A stretch of 64,000 nt of DNA from Nissolia schottii (lineage: Eukaryota; Streptophyta; Magnoliopsida; Fabales; Fabaceae): positions 478,630 through 542,629 of the forward strand of contig QANU01101148.1 in assembly GCA_003254905.1 (NCBI GenBank), given 5' to 3'. Of this stretch, positions 21,885 to 39,320 are shown piece after piece. The notes under the pieces are model-generated. The model was not told the origin of the DNA. It ran no database searches and worked only from the letters and a program-made list of their open reading frames with translations. Every line of letters starts with the position of its first letter. The stretch's first letter is position 1. The position numbers and the translations under genes were made by a program.

Positions 21885-24676
21885 TTCAATGCTACTAGCA
21901 AAAGGATTCACCAAGAAGAAAAATTAAATATACAAACCAAATGCAATAAGGGTGAGACAATAGAAAAGAAACAAAGAAAGAAAAAAAATAGGGCAACAAT
22001 GGAGGTCAACTGACTTCCATGGAAGGGTCAGGCTCTCCCTTTCACAGAAACTAAATCTCTAAAAAAAGAAAAGAAAAACAATAAATGAAAGGAAAGATAG
22101 AATAAGGAAAGGTAAAAGAAAGGGGGAAGGGAGAGGTCACTAGACCACCATGGAAGGGTGAAGGGCACCACCTCTATGGAGGCCGCCTACCCCTCATACC
22201 TGATTTTTTTTTTGGAAGAGTGGTTCTAGGTTGGAGAAGGGAGACACAACGGTGCTAAGGAAACCAACCCTTCAATTGTGCAAAATAAACTTGTTTAAAC
22301 CTATACATAATTATTATTCAAAAATTAATGATGTTAGATTGCACCAATGTCAAGTCATGCGCTGCTCCCTTGAAATCTATCATTGAGCTAAATTAAAATG
22401 TTATGTCAATTTATACAAATGTTATATATTCTAAAATTATTATAAAATATGTTAGACCTCTTTTTTTATTTATTTTATTTTATCAAATAGGCTTAATAAA
22501 GAGGCATAGATCTCTTTAGGCCTACCAGAAGGCCAATAAATTGTTTATTCAAATAGGTCGGCCTACCAAGCTCTAGGCTAGGTCTAACCTCTAAAACAAG
22601 TCTGACCAAGAAAAAGCAAAAGTCTTTGACAGGTAATAGGTCAGGTTCAAACCAAAAACTAATGACACTGGTCTGGCTTATCCTTGTTTAGTGTATGGCT
22701 TGATTTGACCTGACTTGTTTCCACCACTAATTGCAGGTAATGCTACATTATAGTGTTTGACATACATAGGTAATCTAATTGAAATGCATATTACCCTGTT
22801 TGGTATATACAACATGTTACTAGATAATATATGTCTTTTACAACCAAAAAAAAAATTACCTCCAAATAATAATAACAAAACTAATACCAATAATAATAAT
22901 ATACTGGTGGTTGTAACATTCCCAATTTCATAATAATGATTAACTCACTAATCATGAGTTAATAATAGGAGGATTAGGGATTAACTTTAGCAGAAGGCTA
23001 ATTGAGAGCAAAACGAATCAACATTGAACCGAAAAGTCAAGCCACGAATAAAACCATATTTCTAAGTTTAATCAATGACTAATCTCATAACTAAGAGTCA
23101 ATGGCATACTTTGGAATTTATTTCATGATTAGTGGTATAAAAGATGATAAATGATCAAATTACCCCTAGCCTTAATAGAAATTCCTAAGCTAGTCTAATT
23201 AGACTTAATCACATAACTAGTAACCTTAATCAACATAGGATCCTTTATTACCTAGATGAAAAATGCAGTCGTCATCATCATCATTTATACACATACAACC
23301 AAGGGAGAGACAAAAAAGAAAAAGAATAATCACCAAACCCACTGTTATACTAAAAATTCATTTTTCCCCATGAAAGATCGAGCTCGACATTATGAGTCAT
23401 GACAATGTCAAGGGAATCTAGTCCTAGAGCGGGGAACTAATGGAATATAGGGGCCACGGTACCTTAATGTTATGAACTTATGGTTTTATGTGGCTTGGAT
23501 AAAGGGGGTTGAATCTAAGCAAAAACTTTTTCGAAAAATTAAACTCTCTTTTAAGTAAAAAAGTTGTCTCCTAAAATCTTAGGAGATATCTTCTTGTATT
23601 CAGGGAGACAAGTTTTCTAAAAAAGTAAAATTTTCAATTGAAAGCAAATTTTTTTTTAAAGGATAGAAAATATAAATAGTAGAGGGAAGAATACACACAG
23701 AAAATTTATACTGGTTTGATTCTTAGTTAGGAATCTACGTCCAGTTCTTCAAATGCCAAAATCACTTTTCTTTCACAAAGTTTCCAAATACAAGCACCAA
23801 TGGTTCTTTTCAAAACCTCACAAACTAAACTTCCAAACACAGAAACTTGAAATGAACTCTTTCAAGCTCTCTGTTGCTCGCCAAAAACAAACTCTCAAAT
23901 AACCAATATTTTCTCACCAAACAACAAAATACAAATACCCAAATCAGAGGATTGAAATAACAATTCAGAATAGGAGAGATTTATAGGTGGAGCACGTGAG
24001 GATGTATTTCAATGGTGGTCTGTTTCTCTCGTTTCTTCTGCTTCACCTATGAATGTTGGATGATTTCTCTTTTAAACTTCTCTTAAGCAGATTCTGCAAG
24101 CTTTGATACGTAAAGCCATCTTCTTGATTCATGCCATCTTTCCCTTTTTCTTCCATAATAACCAATGCTTATAAAGTCATCGGCATTGGTTAGAAAAACC
24201 TATTAATAATCTATTATTTTCAATCAAGGTAACAATCACACAAAATAATAAGAACTTTCCAATTGTTTTAATAGAAAGTGTCCATACTTTCAAAAGGAAA
24301 GGAGCATGACGAGATAAAGATGCATCATACATTTAAAACAAAATTGTACAATGACATTCGCAAGAGACTCCTTCTTCCAACAATCGCACCAAAATCTACT
24401 ATTCCGAACACTCAAAGATTAGCTAAACAAGGGTAACCAAACACACCTTTCATTTTTTTTTAGGTTGGATAAACCCACACTTCCGAACACACTTACTTGC
24501 CAAACACGGATAGAGAAAGGAGTCTTAATACAACCAAAAAAAAAAAAAAAACACCAACAAAATTAATGAGAAAACCCAATCCAGTCCACAAACAAAATTA
24601 ATGAGAAATACACCAACACCATGATAACAAATATACATAGTTACATACAACTGCGAACAAGAAACAAGAATAGCAA
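21885..24676. other. intergenic, no gene seen
   Basis: AT-rich, with purine-rich tracts near 21.96-22.13 kb. A TE relic is listed separately at 22489-22732. Open frames here are short and without known domains. Confidence 0.5.
22489..22732. mobile_element. truncated relative of the 40.8-41.5 kb TIR element
   Basis: Phrases such as AGGCTTAATAAAGAGGC, AGGTCGGCCTACC and the right end GACTTGTTTCCACCACTAA resemble the right half of the element at 40828-41507, which ends GACCTGTTTCTACCCCTA. The left terminus is missing. Confidence 0.45.
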
Positions 24677-27600
24677 TCATGGGAAGGCCATGATCACAGA
24701 TTGCACAGCATGGATGGGCTTCACAGTGTAGGAACTGAATCCAGCCATTTTGATCACATAGTCCCACTCTTTCAGTGTCCGCTCTTTGCCCAAGTTAGTG
24801 TGGGCCATCATTACCATGTCCAACATCAACCCTACGTCCTTTAAACTGCCTTGCTTTGCTCCTTCTTCAATAACTGCCTCCACAATAATAACCCTTCCAT
24901 TTTCCTTTGGAACGGCTTCCCTACACTTTATCAAGATTTGGATGCACTCTTCATCTCCCCAGTCATGCAAAACCCACTGCAAGTTAAAAAAAATATCAAT
25001 CGATCAAATTAATTAATCTTAGTTATTAAGTAAAGTAGGTACAATTATTTAGTGTCCGGCCCCTTAATAGTTCGTTATTCAATGACTAGGCATGAAAGAA
25101 TTTAATTAATATATCCAAACATTTATGTAATTTAATCTGGGTATTGTGGCATGGGGAGAGAGTGGGGGTGGGGGGATCAGCTAAGCCGAAAACTATGAAT
25201 AGTGTTTCGTTTAGAGATAAAGAAGTAGGTAGGTGGTGTTGCAGCAAACCAAGACTCTTTAGTCTGTTTCTTATTGTTCTAAGTGTAAGCATTACCCTCA
25301 AACTCCCCATCAAGCCCTTGAAATTAACTCTTGCTGTCTTTCAATGTTCATCTGAGGGGTAGGGTGAACCACCCGATTCACATGAACCACTTTAGAGTCA
25401 TGTGTGTCCCCAGAAACGACATCAAGCCCATGTCGTACGAAGGGAGATCGATGGTCCCGATCGCCAGCAGGAAAGGAAGACGAAGGGGGATGGTGTTGTA
25501 TTTTTTTTTTTTTTAAAATATTGTATTATTCTATTTTATTTTTCGTTATTGGTAAAGGAAAAAATTCAATGGTCCAGATCTTGTCATTGTTAGTTATTTA
25601 AGCAAATTTAGATGGACGGTTTAATTGAATTGTTATAATTTAAAGGTTGAATTTGAAGAATTCAAAATGTAGGTTAGCTATTTGCAACTCATTTAAAGCT
25701 TAAGGGGGTATTACTGTTTTGCCTTATTAATATATAACTTTTTTTTAAAATATATACACCCAATTTCATACACTCATACATACACCATTAATAACGCACA
25801 AACTTTATTCTCACGAGTGCACAAACATTACAAACTTGTAAATGATACTCTCAACTATACTTAATTAAGTGCACAAACATTACATGAGTTAAAACATAAA
25901 CTTTATGTATATAAGTACGAGGTGTATGTATGGTGTATGGTTTTTGGTGTACGAGTAGCAGAACTCATACATTATAGTCCAATGTGGGGAAGTGTCTATA
26001 AAGAGTTAGATACCTAAAACATTTCTATTTTTAAATATTAAGTGTGCAATGCTTACACAATTAAATTTTATGATATTCTCTCTCACTTTTTTACTTTTAA
26101 TTTTATCTTTAACTTAATTTATCAAAATATAATTTGTATCTAAATTTAAAGGTGAACCTAAAATTGAAAAATAGACACTTATTATAAAAAGAAAAAATAT
26201 CTTTCTATAAAATCTTCTTATATATTAATAAAAGGGTTAAATGTGTTTTAAATCCTTGAATATTTATAAATTTTGTGTTTTATCTTAAAAAAAAAATTTG
26301 TTAGAAAATAGTGACTGCCAATTTTTTTTGTAGGATTTAATTATGTGGTTAGGATGGGTCTTTAACCGCTTATAATTAACTTGGTCATGTGGGAGTCACG
26401 TGACATTCAAGTCAACATTAACGACCATCCTAACGGTCGTTTTTAAGTCCTAAAAAATGTGTTAAAGAATATTTTCAAAAAAAATATTTTATGAGTAAAA
26501 TAAAAAATTTATAATTTTTCAAAAATTAAAAACATATTTAATAATTAATAAAATAAATATTCATTATTTTATTTAGCATGAAAGAAGATTTATAACAGAA
26601 TATATATATATATATAAAACATAATATTTCTCAATAACAAGGTGTTGCAAATTTGTGCAGGAAACAATGGGAGGTTCCCGACTTTTGATTAATTCAAGGG
26701 GATTAATAATTATTTTTCTTAGCAAGTACTCGATTTTGAGTTTTTATAAATGAAAAAAAAAAATCAACAATCAATAAAAGAGTTATATCTTTAGTAAAAA
26801 AAACTAATCTATAAAATTAAAATTAGTTAAAATATTAAGAAGGATAAGCCACTCAATTATTATTTTCACAAATATTATATAAGTCTCATAATATTTACAA
26901 AATAAGTGATTAGATGGTTACACCCCAGTTAAGGTCAAGTAGCATTTTCCTATTGAAAAAGTTTGGCATAAAGAAAGATTAGGAAGAAACCAAGAAAGTG
27001 TCGGTGGAATAGACAAGTGCATACCATAATAAATGCAGCGTCAGCTTTGGGGACGTTTAAAAACATATCACCTGCCAAATTTTGCACCCTGTCATACTCA
27101 GGGGCCACAGCGATGACATGTTGAAGGTCAAAGTTGATCCCACTAATCCAAGGGCAACTCCGGACCAAGATGCACATGGCGGTGCCGTTTCCCCCACCAA
27201 CATCCACCACTGTTTTGACGCCGTCAAACGCCTCTCCGCAGCCCTGGACGACGGCGGGGACAGCCAGCCTGGCGTCGCACGCCATGGCCTCGTTGATGAG
27301 GTTGCTGTGGTCAGGGTTCCCCGCCGCGTAGCGCCACACGTCTTCTCCGTGAGCCTTCTCGAAAGAGGAGCTTCCGCTGGCCAAGACGCGAGCGCTTAGG
27401 CTGTGCCAAGGTGCAAGCATCACGGGGCTGCTCTCCAGTAGAAGGAAACCGGCCATGCTGTGGGGCCCACTTCTCGTCAAACGGCGAGATAGAGGCGTGT
27501 TAGCATAGGCGGTGCTGTTGTTATCATGGCCGTTACCGTTAGCCCTTACTGGTTTGAATATCTTCCTGTGGATGAGGAACCTCATGATGCGGTTAAGAAG

Positions 27601-27828
27601 GGAAGGGTCACAGCCTAGCTTTGATGATATCTCGGAAAGTGTCATGGGGCCACCATGGCTCTCGATGGCATCGGCTATGCCAAGCTCAACGGCACATTTC
27701 ACCACTGCTTGCTCCACAAACCCAAATATATACTTCCATATATCCACTTGGGCTTGTGCTTCTTCATCTTCTAATTCTTCCTTTTCCTTCTCCCTCCCTG
27801 ACATTGGCTCGCTTTGTGTTTCTCCCAT
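24677..27828 (-). CDS. plant O-methyltransferase (SAM-dependent, COMT/ASMT-like), two exons
   Basis: Exon 1 is 27828-27025 (268 codons) with donor ATG/GTATGC. Exon 2 is 24976-24677 (99 codons and TGA) with acceptor TTGCAG. They join in phase as AAFIM-WVLHDWGDEEC, giving 367 residues, the usual size. The N-terminal dimerisation domain (residues about 20-115) is followed by the SAM-binding loop VVDVGGGNG. The HDW histidine is the expected catalytic base. The protein should methylate a phenolic or alkaloid hydroxyl in the cytosol; the sequence does not fix the substrate. I chose the start giving MGETQSEPM, because the 31 residues before it (from 27921) are unlike the family and look like 5' UTR. 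The 2.05-kb intron is AT-rich and contains a MITE. No lesions seen. Confidence 0.93.
26234..26543. mobile_element. MULE-like MITE in the O-methyltransferase intron
   Basis: About 50-bp terminal inverted repeats, left GGGTTAAATGTGTTTTAAAT and right (read inward) TATTAAATATGTTTTTAATT. They are flanked by ATTAATAAAA at 26224-26233 and 26544-26553. A 9-10 bp target duplication fits Mutator-like elements, but the flank is AT-rich so chance contributes. The interior has a GACATTCAAGTC-like palindrome and no coding sequence. Confidence 0.65.
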
Positions 27829-29074
27829 ATGTATATCTAGATTAGTTAGTTGAAATGTGTGTGTATGTATGTATCTCTCTAGTAAGCGATTTGGAGGTTG
27901 AAACATGATGGCAAGCTTCATTTATTTATACACGTTAGTAACCTATCATTGATTGCTTCTTTTTTTTTTTTTTAATGGATTGATTACAGTTGCATTATAA
28001 AATTGCTAGTGGATGTGCAGGTTATACTACTGGGACATACCACTACAATGCAGATCATGTTTTTATTTACCCACTCCATATTTATATATATATTTTTTGT
28101 AAAGTTCTGGGCGTCCATTTCTGATCTCTGGAATGAAAAGATTATTGTTTTCTTTCTTTAAGCACTTGGGTGGGCTATGATATAATTGTTTTATTATAAA
28201 ATTATAGGATATTTATTTAATCTCGACATGCAGCATATTCCAACATAAATCTATGTTCTCACATGAAATGTCATCTATATATGGTACTCCCTTTCCTTCC
28301 GTTTTTAATCACTGCCATGGTTCAACAGCTTCCGTTTTTAATATATGGTGATTTTTCTCTTGAGTTTGTAAGTTAATTAAGAAATGAGTAAAATGGAAAA
28401 GATATATGGTGAAAATAGAGAGAGATAGTTAAGCTAATATGGGGCTGAAAAGGAAGGGAAAAGGTAACTGATTGTGGGAGTGTGAAATGTCATAGAAATG
28501 ACGCATGCGATACGAGGTGCATAAAAAAATGTAAAAGTGGCAACTTTTAGATTTTTCTATATAGTTTAGGGACTAAAATGATAATTATTTTTAAAACACA
28601 GAGCAAATGAGTTTTACATGGGTCTCTAGTCTTTAGGGATATCAAACAGAGATAGAGCGGGTCTCGTAGACTAGCAAGTCCAATCATAACTTCTAAATCG
28701 TAATTTCGATCGACGAATCGACAGAAGTTCTCGAATCAATGTAGAACAAGGATAAAAATACTCTAGACATGCTAAAGATATGGGAACTAGAGCTTAAGAC
28801 CCTCTTTGGGTTTCTAGTCCAAGCAATGACTTAACAGGACTGACAATTTACTATTGAAAAAAACTAATTGACTAATTAGTTTTTCGCATTGACTGTTATT
28901 TCGCCATATTGGCTTATTGGACTATTTTTGTCTTATCATATTACTATAATATTATCTTTTATTATTTGGTTGTATAGTTCAAACATATGTCTAGTTAACA
29001 TTATAATGTTATAATGTTAATCTTTGCTTACCTTACTAAAAGACAGTATTTTGTCCTACAAAAAAATGGGGATG

Positions 29075-29240
29075 TTACATCATGCACATGAGGTTGAGGT
29101 CTCAAGTTCAAATCTCACAAAGTGCCAAAATTATATATTACTTACAGCACATAATTATAAGATGACAAACGCGATGGTCTGGTAGTGGGAGGGTGCAGCT
29201 TAAGGTCCCAAGTTCAAATTCTACGGAGCTAAAATTTCAT
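29075..29240 (+). repeat. two adjacent tRNA-like (B-box-like) repeat pieces
   Basis: Two similar phrases, GAGGTCTCAAGTTCAAATCT and AAGGTCCCAAGTTCAAATTC, lie about 95 bp apart. Each resembles the internal promoter B box of tRNA-derived SINEs. No A box, tail or target duplication could be set with confidence. Confidence 0.3.
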
Positions 29241-29941
29241 TTTAATTTGAACCTAGGGCCATTGAATGTGAATATTTTTTTTAAAATTTTTATTTAAGAT
29301 TGATTAAAGATATTGATTTTAATGAGCTATTGTTTATCCCAAATCATGAAAATAAATCTCATAACAAGATGTTGTAACATGAACATTTAGGCATTTGAAT
29401 ATAATTTTACTATAATTTCTTCCTTCAACTTGTTTTTTATTTTGTATCTTTATTTATCAGTTTACTACAATTTCTTTCTTCTGACGAATTAATTCGCCAG
29501 TACCTAGCAATGAATACACTATTCACCGCTAATGACATTACCGATGAGTCAACTACCGTTGGATACTTTCTGATGAAAAATCCGTCAAAAACACTCCACT
29601 CCGCCAATAATTGAAGAAAATCTAACAATAAATCCATCAAGAATAAAATATTTTTCTAGTATTGTAAGTGGTGAAGGTTATGATGGTCCTATCAAAGTTT
29701 GTGGCCACCAGAACTAGGGTACCACTACAAATATTAAAAAAATATATTATTTCAAAATAGTCCTTTCTGTCCAGATGATCCCGTTTTCAACCCTTGAGGC
29801 TTTGCTCTTCTCACACATACCAAGCGCTGATGATGGTGGTGGGTTTGGGGGTGATCAGAATTGAAATTAATGACATGAATCATCATTGTGAAAATAGTAT
29901 ATCAATCGTCGATTCAAAATGGTATTGGTAAAGGGACATAC

Positions 29942-30092
29942 TTGAGAATAGGGAGGAGAAGACCAGAGGAGTAGTGGACCCAAAGGAAAGGGTCCTCGAA
30001 AACAGAATCGGTGGAGGAGGAGCCGCTACCACTGATGCGAGGTTCATCGTCGGAAAAGAAGTCGTCGTTGGGTCTGGTGAAGTCCTCGTTGC
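29942..30092 (-). pseudogene. orphan exon of an unrecognised gene
   Basis: On the minus strand an open 151-nt block is bounded by an acceptor (AAATTAG/GC) and a donor (CTCAA/GTATGT). It reads NEDFTRPNDDFF, then a Ser-rich linker, then FEDPFLWVHYSSGLLLPILK. Composition and splice signals are those of a real coding exon, but no neighbouring exon of the same kind was found. I do not recognise the protein. It could be a gene fragment carried by a transposon, or the remnant of a deleted gene. Confidence 0.45.
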
Positions 30093-30594
30093 CTAATTTA
30101 AAACTTACTTATTATAAAAAAATAAAATAAAAACCGGCGATTTGCCTCTAAAAGTTCCAATTTTCCATATCCCACAACATTGGATCTCATGGATGAACTG
30201 ACAACAATAAAATTACCCAGATCTAACTGTTGGGGCGCACTGCCTCTCCAACTACTGTTGAATATTAAATATATGCAAGGAGATAAATGTGAGTGCCTTT
30301 TTATATGATGACAATGCAGTAAGTTTCTTTCTTGAGTTTAAATATTGATTTTGATTGGTGCTAATGATTGTCTGTCACTGTCACAATTTGTTTAGACTCG
30401 AACAGAGAGAAGAGATGATGAAACGTTCTTATTCTGAACTTCGTAGGCTAAGTAATTGAATGCTCAGATGGCAACTAAGGGCATGATAATGTTTGATCCT
30501 TTCTCTTTATTTTGGGGTGCTATATGAGCTTCAATGACAAGTTTTCCAATGGCCAACTTTAACAAAGTAGCTACGAATGAGGATTGTGGCGGGC

Positions 30595-30618
30595 AGTGGC
30601 AGTGGCAGTGGCAGTGGC
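30595..30618. repeat. (AGTGGC)4 microsatellite
   Basis: Four perfect 6-bp units in otherwise unique DNA. Confidence 0.9.
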
Positions 30619-31750
30619 ATATTAAGGAGAGATCGGGTTGTAACTTGCAAGACTAAAATGTAAAAATGTCTTCTCCGCAATAATAAACAATTCTTCTCAT
30701 TTGTAGAAATACCTTGGTTGTCCCAAACTTAGTACAACCATAGCTTTCACCTTAGTACATTGAACAGAATCCTCTCGTTTATTGTTTTCGGTGGGTCTGT
30801 GAATAAAAAGATTCTGGTGCTACGGGTGGATAATTTTTTTTGAAGAGTAATTCATGCTACCAATAATCTTTAGAGGTAGCGAGCCAAAAGGTTAGGACTT
30901 CTCTTTAATACTTTTACCATTTTTTTTTTTTTTCAAATTTAGGCTTTTCAATATTTAACTTTATTTAAACAAATTGTTTAGTCACCCCCTTTCATCCAGT
31001 CACTCGAGTGTGTTGGAGTGAGTTAAAACAAAAAATTGCTTGCTACTAAAATAAGTTAGCCCATTTGCCTATTTTAACAAGCCATGATAAATCTCACTCA
31101 TTTAAATTTTCACATGGATTTCATATCGTAGGGTCACAACGCTGTACTAATTAACACATTTTAACACCGGAATCTATCCATTTTCATCCAAACAAGCATA
31201 AGCTAAAGTAGATAAGATTCAAACACAACGAATGAATACTACCGTGCTAATCAGCTAGACTGATACAACTATGTTCAATACTAAAACATTGGCAGGAAAA
31301 CTTTCATTCATTTCAGTCACCACTAAAATATTAGAAAACTACGCCCACCGAAGTAGGCAATGTTAAAATGGCAACATATGTTGAGTAGAAATTTGATCAA
31401 GAGATAAATATAAAAAGGTGGGCTGTAAAGAAATCCTCCACCTCTCCCGCTGCATATTCTACAGTCTCCCACCAAAATCACTGCCCAAAATGAAAGTTGT
31501 AAAAAGAAACTCCTAATAAGTTAGTAATTGCCATTGTCAACACCAACCAACATTACACAACCTCTATTGAAGTGGTAACAATACCACATATACACCGCCG
31601 TCTCCTTCAATGATTAGCACACCATGACAGAATGATGCTTAAAACAGTAGGAGGGCAAAAGTAAATTAAAGACAATGTACTTGAAAGAAGAAAATAGAAA
31701 AGAAATGAGAAAAATCATCCTATAGGCACCTAAGACCTATAAGGTGGAAA

Positions 31751-37222
<5,472 letters not shown>

Positions 37223-38555
37223 AGTCAATCACAGAAAAACTCTTCTTGTGCCAAGTTGAAACCCTCGTAGGAAACAGTGAAATCCTATCTAAAACTATCA
37301 GCCCCTGCTATTCAACAAACACAAATCAGCAACTCGATCTCGACAAACCAAACAGGAACGGAACAAAATCGAATAACGCCAGCATGAATACACATGGCAC
37401 GATATGAAAAATAAAAAGAGAAAGATGCAGAACAATGCACACATTTGTGAACACGAAACAACAAACCTAGCGGGGGTTCAATACCCTAAAAACGGTGTAA
37501 ACATATGATAGAAGCATTGTGATCTAGAATGAGGAAGCAAACGCAATGCAACATATGAAAGGGGCAAAAAGAATTAAGGAAAAGGAGTCGTTCAATTTGT
37601 AAAGTAAAGAAAAAACAAGGAGAAGAGAGAAGGAGGGGACGAACCTTGTATTGTGAAAGAGTTAAATAAAACCCTGAATTGGTGAAGACGGAAGGAGAAT
37701 AGAAAGGAAGATCGAGAAACCCTAATCTGGTTTGCACACACCACACAAGGCAGACACGCACCTTCAAACTTGCAACAAAAATATCTTATTTTGCCTCAGG
37801 AGGCGGCCCCTCTCTCTAAGAATTTATTTTATTTTATTATACATTTTTATTTTCTTTTTATATATAAAAGATAATGGGAGGACTCCATATTCAAATAAGA
37901 CTCTGGTCTCTACGCATATATAAAAATAAAAATAAAAAATAAAATAAAATAAAATATCTACCGAGATGAGCTCGTTAGAAAAAAAGAAGAAGAGAAATTA
38001 GGGTATAGAATAATGTATAAAACTAAATTGTATCAGCTAAACTGTGGTCTTATCTATTGTTTGGTGTCACCAACATATTGTATTAGATTATACGTCAATG
38101 ACTTTTTAGACGTCAGAATGAAGTATAACTCTATCAAGTTTAAGGAGGTGGGATCAGGCTTGATTAGACTTTGATGTATAAGGTCTTTTTTTTCTCTCAT
38201 TTACAATTTTAGATTTTATGAAAATTATAATAATACTAAATAAGTGGAGTCTTAGAGAGAGGTGTCGGAGAGAGGGAGATGCACAGTAAGGATTCTAGGA
38301 AGAGTGAGGTAGTTGCGGGGAGGAATGTGGATGGGTGTGCTTTAAGTGATAAGAAGGATGATGGGGAATAGGCCATCAAGTTTGAGGGCTTGGGTGGAAA
38401 AGGGGAAGAAGGTGAAGAATTTGTGGCGAGTGTGACGTTGATACTCCAAAACCCTTTTCATTGGACGATGCACTAGATAGGGATCACCTCGTGGTGGTTT
38501 AGGTAAGCAAGGGGATGTTGCTTCGTCCTTGGTGAGTTTTTCCGAGCAAGGTAGA
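37223..38555. other. helicase 5' leader/promoter and intergenic DNA
   Basis: The first few hundred bases are the probable helicase 5' UTR, with a CT-rich leader on the minus strand up to about 37740. Beyond that are AT-rich DNA and a purine-rich stretch, probably the decayed 5' part of the LINE-like relic. No intact gene. Confidence 0.45.
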
Positions 38556-38559
38556 GTTG

Positions 38560-39320
38560 CGTTGTTTGGACCATAAGTTGAAGTCTTAGTTGTTAAACTA
38601 TTGGGTAAACTGTTGTGTTACACGACTCAGACTCAGACTCTGACGAACCTGGCGGCTTATGGGAGGGTATGAGGTGATGGATGTTGGCTACGATTATTTT
38701 CTTGTCAAGTTTGACTTGGCAAAGGGTGAGAAAAGATCTTCTAAAGTGAGGATTTTATTTTAGAGAGTAAAGTGGTAAAATTCACCATTAGATCAATAAA
38801 ATAAGAAGTAGGACCCAACCCTACTTTATTGATCCAAGGGTGAATCCTCTTACTTTACTCTCTAAAGAAAAATCTTCACTTAGGATGATCCTTTCTCATA
38901 AAGGATAGGGACAAGGTTATTAGAGGAGGTCCATGGATGATTGTGGGCAATTATCTGGCTATGAAAGAATGGACGCCAAACTTTCATCCTCATGAGAAGT
39001 CCTTTGGGACTACAATGGTTTGGATGAGGATCACTAGGCTTAATATTTGGTGGTGGGAAAGCCTATAAAGGTGGACCTCACGACTGTGGAATGCAAAAGG
39101 TTCATTCGAGCTTGCGTCAAAATTGATTTCTCTTTACTAGTCACGAGAAGATTTATGGTGGATGATTTTGCTTACAAGGTAGAATATGAGAGCCTGTATC
39201 TCATATGTAATCTCAGTCATTGTTACGAGCACACTAGCAGGCAGTGCAAGAGGGTCCACACCAGATTGTTCCCGCACCAAGCACTCAGCGGTCGCCTTCT
39301 GTGGTGCAATCCGCTACCAT
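38560..39320 (+). mobile_element. LINE ORF1-like relic (DUF4283 / CCHC type)
   Basis: In pieces and different frames the plus strand reads YDYFLVKFDLAK, then GGPWMIVGNYLAMKEWTPNF, then WMRITRLN, GKPIKVDLTT, and ICNLSHCYEHTSRQC. That is the order of the DUF4283 domain and zinc knuckle found in ORF1 of plant L1-type LINEs. Frameshifts, stops and a changed first zinc-knuckle cysteine make it non-functional. A MITE is inserted after DLAK. No reverse transcriptase part follows. Confidence 0.7.
38726..38899. mobile_element. 174-bp MITE nested in the LINE relic
   Basis: Long terminal inverted repeats (left TGAGAAAAGATCTTCTAAAG; right read inward TGAGAAAGGATCATCCTAAG) cover most of the element. AAAGG flanks it at 38721-38725 and 38900-38904. 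Removing the element and one AAAGG restores the reading frame of the surrounding DUF4283 sequence (LAK-D-RDK), which supports the boundaries. Superfamily not assigned. Confidence 0.75.

Larger units (their letters stand above)
27829..31750. other. intergenic between O-methyltransferase and helicase
   Basis: Mostly AT-rich. Contains possible tRNA-like repeat pieces near 29080-29240, an orphan exon at 29942-30092 and a short (AGTGGC) repeat at 30595-30618. Further sequence to 31.75 kb includes the 3' flank of the helicase. No other gene recognised. Confidence 0.5.

Noticed and set aside
27082-27399. Plus-strand open frames opposite the O-methyltransferase exon 1
   Set aside because: Antisense shadows of a GC-rich coding exon.
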